DNA of 64,000 bases, from assembly GCA_964494625.1 (NCBI GenBank), contig CAZBRT010000002.1:62001-126000 (forward strand). Reading direction: 5' to 3'. The notes beneath the pieces were generated by a model. It was given only the letters and a program-made list of their open reading frames with translations, had not been told where the DNA came from and searched no databases. Origin of the DNA: UBA2784 sp964494625 (lineage in GTDB: Bacteria; Pseudomonadota; Alphaproteobacteria; Micropepsales; Micropepsaceae). The position numbers and the translations under genes are program-made. Shown here piece by piece: positions 16,504 through 25,229 of the stretch. Positions within the stretch are counted from its first letter, which is position 1, and each line of letters starts with the position of its first letter.

Positions 16504-18105
16504 CTAGATGGGAAGGGCTTTTGGCTTGGTGCCCCAAAGCCAGTAGATCACAAACAAACGCGTGACCATGATTGCGGTGAACATCGAGACCGTGATGCCG
16601 ATGCCCAGCGTGACCGCAAAGCCGCGCACCGGCCCTGATCCCATCTGGAAGAGAATCAGCACCGCCAGGAGCGTGGTCAGATTGCCGTCGAGAATGGCGC
16701 TCATGGCCCGGTTATAGCCAGCGTCAATTGCCGAGATGACGGATCGACCCTGCCCCACTTCTTCGCGCATGCGCTCGAAAACAAGCACGTTGGCGTCGAC
16801 CGCCATGCCCATGGTGAGGACGATACCTGCTATGCCGGGCAGGGTCAGCGTGGATTGCAACGCCGACATGATGCCGACGATAATGACAAGGTTGAGGATG
16901 AGCGCGATGTTGGCAAAGATGCCAAAGAGCCCGTAGACCAGCATCATCAGCACGACGACCAGCGCAAAGCCGCCGATCGCGGCGTTGGTGCCGGCCGTGA
17001 TGGAGTCACTGCCCAGCTCAGCGCCGACGGTGCGCGATTCCTCGATCGTGATCGGTGCGGGCAATGCGCCGGCACGCAGGAGGATCGCCAGATCATTCGC
17101 CGATTCAATCGTGAATGAGCCGGTGATCTGGCCACTGCCGCTCAGGATGGGTTCATTGATGCTCGGCGCGGTGATTACCGTGTCGTCGAGCACAATGGCA
17201 AAGAGGCGACCCACATTCTCGCGGGTTGCATCGCCAAACCGGCGGGCACCGGCCGTATCAAACGAGAACAGGACGGCCGGCCGGTTGTTCTGCTGGTCGA
17301 AACCCTGCTGGGCGCCGGTCAGGCGATCACCAGCGACAATCACTTCCTTGCGCACCAGAAACAGGCGGGGCTGGCCGTCGGGTCCCACTTCCTGACCGGG
17401 CAGGATTTCCGACCCGGCAGGCACGCCGACCTGGGCAGCCGCCTCGGCACTCATGGTCTCGTCGATGAAACGGAATTCGAGTTTAGCCGTCTTGCCCAAG
17501 AGGGCTTTCAAGCGCTCGGGATCGCCCAGACCCGGCACCTGCACCAGAATGCGTGTGGTGCCTTGGCGCTGGATCGTCGGCTCGCGCGTGCCAAGCTCGT
17601 CGATACGGCGGCGGACGATTTCGATGGATTGATCGACCGCGCCGGAAGTGACTGCAACCCGCGCCGCCTCGGTCAGAAGCATCACCACATCGCCTGCATC
17701 GCTGATCTCAAGCGTGAATTCCGGCGTGCTGCCGAAGGAATTGCCGATGAGGCTGCCAATGGCCTCCCGCGCGGCCGGGATCTGGGCAAGATCAATCAAC
17801 CGGAAAGTGATCGTGTCGGTGCCGATCTGGAAACCGCTGAAGCCGATTCCTTCCTCGCGCATCCTCTTGCGCAGGTCGCCGCGCATGCTGTCCAGCCTGC
17901 CCTGGACCGCGACTTCCGTCTCCACATCCAGCAAGAGGTACGAGCCGCCGGAGAGATCAAGGCCCAGATTGAGCGTCTGTGCGGGAATGAACCCGGCCAG
18001 GCTGTCACGGACCGATTGCGGCAGGAAGTTCGGCAGCGCGAACATGATGGAGACGATGCACACGAGTGCAATCATCACCTGCCGCCATGTGGACATTTTC
18101 ACCAT
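16504..18105 (-). CDS. secD: Protein translocase subunit SecD
   Basis: 533 aa. SecD forms, with SecF and YajC, the accessory RND-type complex that uses proton motive force to pull proteins through SecYEG. One N-terminal membrane segment (VMIALVCIVSIMFALPNFL), a large periplasmic domain with GLDLSGGSYLLLDVE and TRILVQVPGLGDPERLK, and five C-terminal segments including GIVLTMGMAVDANVLVFERMREE are visible. The family is unambiguous. Unusually, no secF follows: the next gene downstream is the PuuD-like membrane protein, and the protein ends without a SecF fusion. yajC lies 27 bases upstream. Confidence 0.94.
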   Translation of the reverse strand: MVKMSTWRQVMIALVCIVSIMFALPNFLPQSVRDSLAGFIPAQTLNLGLDLSGGSYLLLDVETEVAVQGRLDSMRGDLRKRMREEGIGFSGFQIGTDTITFRLIDLAQIPAAREAIGSLIGNSFGSTPEFTLEISDAGDVVMLLTEAARVAVTSGAVDQSIEIVRRRIDELGTREPTIQRQGTTRILVQVPGLGDPERLKALLGKTAKLEFRFIDETMSAEAAAQVGVPAGSEILPGQEVGPDGQPRLFLVRKEVIVAGDRLTGAQQGFDQQNNRPAVLFSFDTAGARRFGDATRENVGRLFAIVLDDTVITAPSINEPILSGSGQITGSFTIESANDLAILLRAGALPAPITIEESRTVGAELGSDSITAGTNAAIGGFALVVVLMMLVYGLFGIFANIALILNLVIIVGIMSALQSTLTLPGIAGIVLTMGMAVDANVLVFERMREEVGQGRSVISAIDAGYNRAMSAILDGNLTTLLAVLILFQMGSGPVRGFAVTLGIGITVSMFTAIMVTRLFVIYWLWGTKPKALPI

Positions 18106-18132
18106 GGGTTTTCAGTCTTCCCGTTTTCCCGG

Positions 18133-18477
18133 TCAGTTGGCCGACGATTTGGCTTCCGACGGTTCGGTCCGCGCGCGCACATCAGCCAGCGTGCTCTTCA
18201 CGACCTTGATCTCGACACCCTTGGCAATCTCGACCACAGCTTCATCGCTGTCATCGGTAACTTTGGTCACCTTGCCGATGATGCCGCCCGAGGTCACGAC
18301 CACGTCGCCACGGCGCACCGCAGCGATCATCGCCTTGTGGGCCTTCATCCGCGTCTGCTGCGGGCGGATCAGCAGGAAATACATGATGACAAAGATGAGC
18401 AGGAAGGGGGCAAGCTGGATCAGGATGCCCGGGCCATCCATGGGGGCTGCCTGCGCCCAGGCGGTATCAATGAACAT
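18133..18477 (-). CDS. yajC: Preprotein translocase subunit YajC
   Basis: 114 aa. YajC is a small bitopic inner-membrane partner of SecDF. One membrane helix (PFLLIFVIMYFLLIRPQQTR) is followed by the family signature RRGDVVVTSGGIIGKVTKV near residues 56-74. The ATG at 18477 is chosen because GGAG lies six bases upstream; a TTG four codons earlier is less likely. secD follows 27 bases downstream, making a yajC-secD operon, with a candidate promoter at 18549-18576. Confidence 0.93.
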   Translation of the reverse strand: MFIDTAWAQAAPMDGPGILIQLAPFLLIFVIMYFLLIRPQQTRMKAHKAMIAAVRRGDVVVTSGGIIGKVTKVTDDSDEAVVEIAKGVEIKVVKSTLADVRARTEPSEAKSSAN

Positions 18478-18548
18478 GGGGGTCTCCAAACGGGGCCAAA
18501 AGGCCAGTGCCGGACGCCCCCGGAAACCCGAGGGCGAAATCGCGCCGG

Positions 18549-18576
18549 ACTATAGAGACCGCATTTCCTTTTTCAA
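18549..18576 (-). promoter_or_regulatory. Candidate sigma-70 promoter for yajC-secD
   Basis: On the minus strand TTGAAA (18571-18576) and TATAGT (18549-18554) are separated by 16 bases, about 70 bases upstream of the yajC start. Both hexamers match the housekeeping consensus at four or five positions. There is no experimental support. Confidence 0.45.
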
Positions 18577-18633
18577 ACAGGCGATTTAAGCCTCAGGGTC
18601 TTGAATTTCCAACGGTTCCACCCCGGCAGCCCC

Positions 18634-19494
18634 ATGGCAGACATCGACCCCGCCCTTCTTACCCGCATGGCCGCCGCTCTGGAGCGGCTGGCGCCCGCCG
18701 TCCCTTCCCCGCCCGACTGGAATACGGCGAACGCGTTCGTCTGGCAGGCCGAGACCGGAACGGCGGAACCGGTGCGCCAGGTGGCCGGTGTCGCCCTTTC
18801 GCTTCTCAAGGGAATCGATCTGGCGGCCGAGACCCTGCTTGAGAACACGCAGCGCTTTGCCAAGGGGCTTCCCGCCAACAATGCGCTTCTATGGGGTGCG
18901 CGGGGCATGGGGAAAAGTTCGCTCGTCAAGGCTGCCCATGCCGAAGCCTGCCGGAGCCTCACGCCGCCTCTGGTGCTCATTGAAATCCACCGGGAGGACA
19001 TCGCAACCCTGCCCCGGCTGATGCGCCATCTGCGCATTGCGCCGTCGCGCCGCTTCATCATCTTCTGCGATGATCTCTCATTCGAGGCGGCAGACACGAG
19101 CTACAAGGCGCTGAAGGCTGCCCTTGAAGGCGGCATCGAGGGGCGGCCTTCCAATGTGCTCTTCTATGCAACCTCCAACCGCCGCCATCTACTCGCCCGC
19201 GAGATGGTGGACAATGAGCGCTCCAGTGCGATCCACCCCGGCGAAGCGGTGGAGGAGCGCGTGTCGCTGTCGGACCGGTTCGGGCTTTGGCTCGGATTTC
19301 ATTCCTGCTCGCAGGACGATTATCTCGCCATGGTCAGCGCCTATGCGACGCACTACGGATTGGGCATGGCGGAGGCTGAACGGCGCGGGCTGGCGCTCGA
19401 ATGGTCAGCGACGCGCGGCGCACGCTCGGGACGCGTGGCCTTCCAGTTCATCCAGGATCTGGCCGGTCGGCTGGGCCGCACACTGGAGGGTTAG
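18634..19494 (+). CDS. DUF815-family P-loop ATPase
   Basis: 286 aa. An AAA-type ATPase of the DUF815 family, cytosolic, function unknown. The Walker A is LLWGARGMGKSSLVKA (around residues 83-98) and the Walker B region is RRFIIFCDDLSFE (around 138). The family feature LFYATSNRRHLLARE, then SLSDRFGLWLGF, is present. The ATG at 18634 is preferred; the frame also runs back to a TTG at 18601, which has an AGGGT only three bases upstream. It diverges from yajC and its last four bases overlap the end of the convergent nlpD-like gene. Confidence 0.87.
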   Translation: MADIDPALLTRMAAALERLAPAVPSPPDWNTANAFVWQAETGTAEPVRQVAGVALSLLKGIDLAAETLLENTQRFAKGLPANNALLWGARGMGKSSLVKAAHAEACRSLTPPLVLIEIHREDIATLPRLMRHLRIAPSRRFIIFCDDLSFEAADTSYKALKAALEGGIEGRPSNVLFYATSNRRHLLAREMVDNERSSAIHPGEAVEERVSLSDRFGLWLGFHSCSQDDYLAMVSAYATHYGLGMAEAERRGLALEWSATRGARSGRVAFQFIQDLAGRLGRTLEG

Positions 19495-20627
19495 CGTGAC
19501 ACCAGCATGGTGCGGGGATCGACGGGCCGTGTGCCCATCCGCACCTCAAAGTGGAGCTGCGGTTCGGTGACGTTACCCGTGCGGCCGACGCGCGCAATCG
19601 TCTGGCCCCGGCGGACCGAGTCGCCGCGTTGCACCAGAAGCTCGCTGTTGTGGGCATAGGCCGTGATATAGCCGCCCGCATGCTCGATCAGGAGAAGCTT
19701 GCCAAAGCCGCGCAGCTCATTGCCGGCATAGCGCACCACACCATCACCTGCGGCCTTGACCGGCGTGCCTTCGGCGGCGGCGATGTTGATGCCGTCATTC
19801 GACTTGCCATTGGCCCGCGTGCCGAAGGACGAAATGATCTCGCCGCGTACGGGCCACGAGAACTGGCGGACCGCTTCAGCCGTTGCCGGACCCGGTGCTG
19901 CGACCGGCTCCACACGCTCGGGCAAGGGCGTTGTGGTGCGGCCACTCCCGGGCTTGGGGCGGGGAATGGGAATAAACGACGCGAGCTCGACGCGGGCAAG
20001 ATCGCCATCGGCGGAATGCGGGGCGTCGTCATCGGCATCGGCACCATCGGCAATGGTCGGGCGCGGCGGCAGCACGATCTCGTTGCCCGGGCGGATGAAG
20101 CGCGTATCGCTTTCGCCGTTCGCATGCAGGATGTCGTCAACCGTCACCCGGAAATTGCGGGCGATGGACGCAGGTGTATCTCCCTCGCGCACACGATAGA
20201 CGCGAGCAGCATAGACGTCGCCCGAGCCATTGTCGGCATCGGCGGAGCTTGAACTCCCGCCGGAACCGCCACCATGCGACCCGCCATAGCCGGGGCGCGG
20301 CGGCGGCACATAGACAGCTTCGGTCGTCGGCACACGCAGGCGTTGGCCGGGAAAAATCGTATAGGGCGCGTTGATGTTGTTGGCAGCGGCCATCTCGCGC
20401 CAATTCACCCGATAGGCGGAGGCGATGGTTGACAGCGTGTCACCGCGGCGGACCTCGAAGCGGCCCTTCCATTCAATGTAGCCGTGATAGGTGGGGCTAT
20501 CGTCGCGGTCATATTTTGACGGCACCCATGCGCAGCCGGGCGCGAAAAAAAGCAGCGCAAGACACAGCGCCAGAAGGTGGCGCGGCGCGCAAACCGGTTT
20601 GTCGTTGGCAGATTTCACGTTGCTCAT
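19491..20627 (-). CDS. nlpD: NlpD-like LysM/LytM lipoprotein
   Basis: 378 aa. The N-terminus has a signal peptide ending LFFAPGC, a degenerate lipobox. Two LysM domains (FEVRRGDTLSTIASAY near 57 and YRVREGDTPASIARNF near 145) bind peptidoglycan. A LytM/M23 domain occupies about residues 255-375. The M23 zinc ligands are altered: the usual HxGxD reads NDGIN and the HxH reads QLH, so the domain should be non-catalytic, as in E. coli NlpD, which activates amidases at division. The pcm-surE neighbourhood also matches the E. coli surE-pcm-nlpD order. Linkers are Gly/Ser- and Pro-rich. Confidence 0.85.
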   Translation of the reverse strand: MSNVKSANDKPVCAPRHLLALCLALLFFAPGCAWVPSKYDRDDSPTYHGYIEWKGRFEVRRGDTLSTIASAYRVNWREMAAANNINAPYTIFPGQRLRVPTTEAVYVPPPRPGYGGSHGGGSGGSSSSADADNGSGDVYAARVYRVREGDTPASIARNFRVTVDDILHANGESDTRFIRPGNEIVLPPRPTIADGADADDDAPHSADGDLARVELASFIPIPRPKPGSGRTTTPLPERVEPVAAPGPATAEAVRQFSWPVRGEIISSFGTRANGKSNDGINIAAAEGTPVKAAGDGVVRYAGNELRGFGKLLLIEHAGGYITAYAHNSELLVQRGDSVRRGQTIARVGRTGNVTEPQLHFEVRMGTRPVDPRTMLVSR

Positions 20628-20642
20628 GGCGGCGGTCCCGTC

Positions 20643-21287
20643 TCAGCCGCCGCGTTTCACTCCGCTTTCGAGCGGAACAAAGCGCACGGCGAGAATGGTC
20701 TTGACAGTTACGCCGTCACTTTCGCGCCTTATGCTTAACAAATCCTGATCACCGTCCCTGGGGCCTACCGGTATCAACATGATGCCGCCGGGCTTGAGCT
20801 GGTCCACAAGATGTTGGGGGATAGTTTCGGCGGCAGCCGTCACGATGATCCGGTCGAAGGGGCCGCCTTCGGGCCAGCCCTCCTGCCCGTCGCCCAGCCG
20901 CGTTACCACATTGCGCAAGCCAAGCTCGGCAAACCGCGCCTCAGCCTGCTTCAGCAAGGGTGCGATCCGCTCGATCGTATAGACGCGCCGGGCAAGGTGC
21001 GAAAGGACGGCGGCCTGATAGCCTGTCCCGGTTCCCACTTCGAGCACGATGCAGCGGTCGTTGAGTTCAAGCGCCTGTGTCATCAGGGCGACGATGTAAG
21101 GCTGGCTGATCGACTGGCCATGGGGAGCAGGCAGCGCGCGGTCTTCCCACGCGCGCGAACGCTGCGCCACATCAACGAATGATTCCCGCGGCACCCGTTC
21201 CAGCGCGTCCAGCACGCGCGCGTCGGTGATGCCGCGCCGCCGCAGGTCCATGATGAGGCGGATTTTTGCGTTCTCGGCACCCGCCAT
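20643..21287 (-). CDS. pcm: Protein-L-isoaspartate O-methyltransferase
   Basis: 214 aa. PCMT methylates isoaspartyl residues of aged proteins using SAM, allowing repair. Signatures are DRALPAPHGQSISQPYIVA around residues 49-67, the SAM-binding VLEVGTGTGYQAAVLS (80-95) and FDRIIVTAAAETIPQHLVDQLKPGG. It sits 27 bases downstream of surE and 15 bases upstream of the nlpD-like gene, forming the conserved stationary-phase survival cluster. Confidence 0.94.
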   Translation of the reverse strand: MAGAENAKIRLIMDLRRRGITDARVLDALERVPRESFVDVAQRSRAWEDRALPAPHGQSISQPYIVALMTQALELNDRCIVLEVGTGTGYQAAVLSHLARRVYTIERIAPLLKQAEARFAELGLRNVVTRLGDGQEGWPEGGPFDRIIVTAAAETIPQHLVDQLKPGGIMLIPVGPRDGDQDLLSIRRESDGVTVKTILAVRFVPLESGVKRGG

Positions 21288-21314
21288 GCGCCAGATTTCC
21301 TTCTGCCTCTGCGA

Positions 21315-22133
21315 CTATTTGCGCTTGGGCTTGTCAATCGGCGCCGGGAAAGCGCGTTGCAGCCGCTTTGCAGTCTGCACCTCGGTGAGATTGAGGTGAA
21401 GCGGTGTCACCGAAATTTTTCCGTCATAGATCGCGCGCAGATCGGTGCCCTTGGGCGGGTTGGACAGGATCCGCTTGAAGCCGATCCAGAAATAGGCATT
21501 GCCGCGCGCATCCATGCGTTCGTCGATCTTCATCGTCGCCTGATCGCGCTTGCCCTGCGTGGTGACGACCACGCCCTTCACTTGCTCGGGCGCGCAGTCA
21601 GGGAAATTGAGGTTGATCAGGACATCGTCGGGCCAGCCTTCGGCAAGCAGGCGCCTGATGACCGGCGCGCCATGGAACTCCGCGCAGGACCAGCGCAAAC
21701 CGGCGCCGGGCGTGAAGCCATAGGCCTGGCTGAGTGCAATCGACTTTACGCCCAGCACGCAGCCTTCCATCGCGGCGGCAATCGTTCCCGAGTAGGTCAC
21801 GTCGTCGGCAATGTTGGAGCCGCGGTTGACGCCCGACAGCACCAGATCGGGCGGATTGTCCTTGAGCACATGCATGATACCCATCATCACGCAGTCGGTC
21901 GGCGTGCCCGACACCGCAAAACGGCGCGGCGTGATCTTGCGCAGGCGCAGCGGCAAAGTGAGCGTCAGCGAATGCGAGGCGCCGGACTGTTCGGTCTCGG
22001 GCGCGACCACCCAGACGTCATCCGACAATTCGCGTGCGATCTTCTCAAGCGACTTCAGGCCCGGCGCGTGGATGCCGTCATCGTTGGAAACCAGGATACG
22101 CAATTTGCGGGGCTTGCCCCTTGCCTCAGCCAT
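21315..22133 (-). CDS. surE: 5'-nucleotidase SurE
   Basis: 272 aa. SurE dephosphorylates nucleoside monophosphates. The metal-binding N-terminus is intact: ILVSNDDGIHAPGLKSL with the two Asp residues of NDDG, then APETEQSGASHSLTLTLPLR and SGVNRGSNIADDVTYSGT, all diagnostic. The ATG at 22133 overlaps the serS stop by 8 bases, which suggests translational coupling. It is followed by pcm. Confidence 0.95.
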   Translation of the reverse strand: MAEARGKPRKLRILVSNDDGIHAPGLKSLEKIARELSDDVWVVAPETEQSGASHSLTLTLPLRLRKITPRRFAVSGTPTDCVMMGIMHVLKDNPPDLVLSGVNRGSNIADDVTYSGTIAAAMEGCVLGVKSIALSQAYGFTPGAGLRWSCAEFHGAPVIRRLLAEGWPDDVLINLNFPDCAPEQVKGVVVTTQGKRDQATMKIDERMDARGNAYFWIGFKRILSNPPKGTDLRAIYDGKISVTPLHLNLTEVQTAKRLQRAFPAPIDKPKRK

Positions 22134-23409
22134 GACGGGCAATCCGCTTCTTTCCGCCCATATAGGGCATGAGGACGGCAGGAACGCTCACCGAGCCGTC
22201 CTCGTCCTGATAATTCTCGAGCACAGCAACCAGCGTGCGACCAACCGCGAGGGCCGAACCGTTCAACGTGTGCACAAAGCGCGTGCCCTTGGCGCCCGCC
22301 GCCCGGCAACGCGCGTTCATGCGGCGTGCCTGGAAATCACCGCAGTTCGAGCAGCTTGAAATCTCGCGATAGGCCGCCTGTCCGGGCAGCCAGACTTCGA
22401 TGTCGTAGGTTCGGCGCGCGGAGAAACCCATGTCGCCCGTGCACAGCGCCATGGTGCGGAACGGCAGTTCAAGGCGCTTCAGGACCGTTTCGGCGGCGTC
22501 CGTCATCCGCTCGTGCTCGGCGTCCGATTGTTCGGGCGTGGTGATCGAGACGAGTTCCACTTTCGCAAATTGATGCATGCGGATCATGCCGCGCGTGTCC
22601 TTGCCCGCCGCACCGGCCTCCGAACGGAAGCACGGCGTATAGGCCGTCAGGCGCATCGGCAGGGCTTCTTCCGCCAATATCTGCTCGCGCACGAGATTGG
22701 TCAGCGTCACCTCTGCTGTCGGGATCAGCCAATAGTCGTTGGTGGTGCGGAACTGCTCGTCCACGAATTTGGGCAATTGTCCGGTGCCATACATCGCGGG
22801 CGACCGCGCCAGAAGCGGCGGCGAGGTTTCGCTGTAGCCGAATGTGCCGGTGTGAAGGTCGAGCATGAAATTGGCAATCGCCCGCTCAAGGCGCGCGAGA
22901 TCGCTCTTGAGATAGACAAAGCGGGCGCCCGATACCCGGCCCGCCGCCTCGAAATCCATCAGGCCCAGGCCCTCGCCCACCTCAAAATGCTGGCGCGGCG
23001 TGAACGCGAAATTGCGCGGGTCACCGTGACGGCGCAGCTGGACGTTGCCGGTTTCATCCTTGCCGTCAGGAACGCCGTCCTCCGGAATGTTGGGGATCCC
23101 GGACAGCATCTCGTCGAGTTCGGCGCGGCGCACGCGCTCGTCTTCCTCGCCCGCCTGTATCCGGCTCTTGAGGTCGGCCACTTCGGCCATCAGCTTTTCG
23201 GCAAGCGCTGCATCGCCCTTGCCACGGGCGGCGCCGATCTGGCGCGAGGCGTCATTTCGGCGCGCCTGCCATTCCTGCAGCGACGTCATCAGGCCGCGCA
23301 GCGCCTTGTCCTTTTCAAGGATCGACTCTGCGCGTGCGTCGAGCCCGCGGCGGCCAAGACCGCGATCAAAGGCGGCAGGATCCTGCCGGATGGCACTGAT
23401 GTCGTGCAT
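22126..23409 (-). CDS. serS: Seryl-tRNA synthetase
   Basis: 427 aa, standard length. Class II synthetase charging tRNA-Ser. The N-terminal coiled-coil arm occupies about residues 30-105. Class II motif 2 appears as CFRSEAGAAGKDTRGMIRMHQFAKVE and motif 3 as LNGSALAVGRTLVAVLENYQ near the C-terminus; the TAEVTLTN serine-site motif is at about residue 230. It starts the serS-surE-pcm-nlpD minus-strand run. Confidence 0.96.
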   Translation of the reverse strand: MHDISAIRQDPAAFDRGLGRRGLDARAESILEKDKALRGLMTSLQEWQARRNDASRQIGAARGKGDAALAEKLMAEVADLKSRIQAGEEDERVRRAELDEMLSGIPNIPEDGVPDGKDETGNVQLRRHGDPRNFAFTPRQHFEVGEGLGLMDFEAAGRVSGARFVYLKSDLARLERAIANFMLDLHTGTFGYSETSPPLLARSPAMYGTGQLPKFVDEQFRTTNDYWLIPTAEVTLTNLVREQILAEEALPMRLTAYTPCFRSEAGAAGKDTRGMIRMHQFAKVELVSITTPEQSDAEHERMTDAAETVLKRLELPFRTMALCTGDMGFSARRTYDIEVWLPGQAAYREISSCSNCGDFQARRMNARCRAAGAKGTRFVHTLNGSALAVGRTLVAVLENYQDEDGSVSVPAVLMPYMGGKKRIARHG

Positions 23410-23486
23410 GGGAAATGCCCAGCGTCTGAAATTCCCGGGGACAGCGATTTGGCGTGTATAGGGGCAAGGGTTGCGCCCGGTCCAGC

Positions 23487-24899
23487 CTAGAGATTTCGTG
23501 CCTTGGCCGCGCGCTTTTGTGGCTTGACCCGGCCTTGTGCCGATGGCGGCAGATAAAGCCCCTTGAACCGGGCGGCAAAGCGCGCCTTCACGGCGTCGGT
23601 CATGGACACGTCAACGTGGCTTGCGCCCTTTTTGTCCTGCCGACGCTGATGGACGGCGGCATGGGAATAAAGCCACGCCAGGGCCTCGCCGTCTTCGGGC
23701 GGGATGACCATCGAAAAATGCTCCTCCCCGACCGCCAGCCGCCGGTCGAGCAACGCCTTGAGGCCGTCGAGCCCCTCGCCTGTCACTGCCGACACGGCCA
23801 CCGGCCCTGCTTCGCCCGCCCGCGCGCGCTTGGGCCTGCGGTCAGGCGGCAGGAGGTCGATCTTGTTCTCAACCTCGATCACCGCATCAAGGCGGCTGCC
23901 GGAAAAGCCAAGCTCGTCAAGAACGGCTTCAACGTCCTGCTTCTGGGCGGCCGTCTCTGCGTGTGTCACATCGCGGACGTGAAGCACGAGGTCGGCCTCC
24001 AGCACTTCCTCCAGCGTTGCGCGGAAGGCCGCCACAAGCTGGGTCGGCAGGTCCGAGATGAACCCCACCGTATCCGACAGGATCACGTTGCGGCCCGAAG
24101 GCAACTTCAGCGCCCGCATGGTCGGATCAAGCGTTGCAAAGAGCAGGTCCTTGGCAAAGACATCCGATGCGGTGAGCGCATTGAACAGGGTCGATTTGCC
24201 GGCATTGGTGTAACCGACCAGCGCGACGACCGGGAACGGCACACGCTTGCGCGCGGTACGCTGGAGCGTACGGGTGCGCGTCACCTCCACCAGCTCACGC
24301 TTGAGCTTGGTGATCCGCTCCAGGATCAGGCGGCGGTCGGTTTCGATCTGCGATTCACCCGGTCCGCCCAGGAAGCCGAAGCCGCCACGCTGGCGTTCAA
24401 GATGGGTCCATGAGCGCACGAGGCGGCTGCGCTGATAGGTCAGATGCGCCAGTTCCACCTGCAGGCGCCCCTCGCGCGTGCGGGCGCGCGCACCAAAAAT
24501 GTCAAGGATGAGGCCTGTGCGGTCGATGACCTTGGTCTTCCAGGCACGTTCCAGGTTGCGCTGCTGAACCGGCGTGAGCGGTCCATCGAAGATGACGACA
24601 TCCGGCTCCTGCGCTTCACAAAGTGCCGTCAACTCCTCGACCTTCCCCTCGCCCAGAAAAGTGGCCGGGCGGATGGTAGAGACCGGCACGAGTGCCGCAT
24701 GCACAACCTCGAGGTCGATGGCGCGGGCAAGACCGGTCGCCTCGTCAAGCGCACCCGCAGGAGCACGCAGCGAAATGCGGCCTGCATCGTCCCGCAACCG
24801 CTCGCGCAGGACGGGGTGGATGACAAAGGCGGTCTGGCGTGGCGGGCCGGAGCGGCGCTTCTCAGCGCGCTGTCCCGGCGTCTTCGTTTTCCTGGTCAA
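23487..24899 (-). CDS. hflX: GTPase HflX
   Basis: 470 aa. HflX is a ribosome-binding GTPase that splits stalled or stressed 70S ribosomes. An N-terminal domain ends in the family motif GGPGESQIETDRRLI (around residue 205). The G domain follows with GYTNAGKSTLFNAL (near 254), TLDPT, DTVGFISDLP and ENKIDLL. No ATG fits: the frame opens at a TTG at 24899 inside the 3' end of hfq, a 38-base overlap. This hfq-hflX arrangement is conserved in proteobacteria. Confidence 0.94.
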   Translation of the reverse strand: MTRKTKTPGQRAEKRRSGPPRQTAFVIHPVLRERLRDDAGRISLRAPAGALDEATGLARAIDLEVVHAALVPVSTIRPATFLGEGKVEELTALCEAQEPDVVIFDGPLTPVQQRNLERAWKTKVIDRTGLILDIFGARARTREGRLQVELAHLTYQRSRLVRSWTHLERQRGGFGFLGGPGESQIETDRRLILERITKLKRELVEVTRTRTLQRTARKRVPFPVVALVGYTNAGKSTLFNALTASDVFAKDLLFATLDPTMRALKLPSGRNVILSDTVGFISDLPTQLVAAFRATLEEVLEADLVLHVRDVTHAETAAQKQDVEAVLDELGFSGSRLDAVIEVENKIDLLPPDRRPKRARAGEAGPVAVSAVTGEGLDGLKALLDRRLAVGEEHFSMVIPPEDGEALAWLYSHAAVHQRRQDKKGASHVDVSMTDAVKARFAARFKGLYLPPSAQGRVKPQKRAAKARNL

Positions 24900-25116
24900 A
24901 CAGCTGGACCGTGTTCATGGGCATGATGGTGGAGATGGCGTGCTTATAGACCAGTTGGGACTGGCCATCACGCCGCAAAAGCACACAGAAATTGTCAAAC
25001 CACGAGATCACACCCTGAAGTTTCACGCCATTCAGCAGGAAGATGGTCACCGGCGCCTTTGATTTGCGCACGGCATTCAGGAACGTGTCCTGAAGATTTT
25101 GCTGCTTCTCGCTCAC
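24862..25116 (-). CDS. hfq: RNA chaperone Hfq
   Basis: 84 aa. Hfq forms a hexameric ring that pairs small RNAs with mRNAs. Sm1 and Sm2 motifs are clear: QDTFLNAVRKSKAPVTIFL, NGVKLQGVISWFDNFCVLL and the diagnostic YKHAIST at about residues 57-63. The C-terminal tail is short, as usual in alphaproteobacteria. It lies 113 bases downstream of the aminotransferase gene and probably has its own promoter there. Confidence 0.97.
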   Translation of the reverse strand: MSEKQQNLQDTFLNAVRKSKAPVTIFLLNGVKLQGVISWFDNFCVLLRRDGQSQLVYKHAISTIMPMNTVQLFDQENEDAGTAR

Positions 25117-25229
25117 GGGGCCCCGCCACCCTTCTTGTTGTATCGCCGTTCCGGCTTGTTGTTATGGCCGCTTGGCGGCGCTGCGTAACCCTAGAAAACC
25201 GGCAAGCGGGGCGGGATGCAAGGGGGAAA

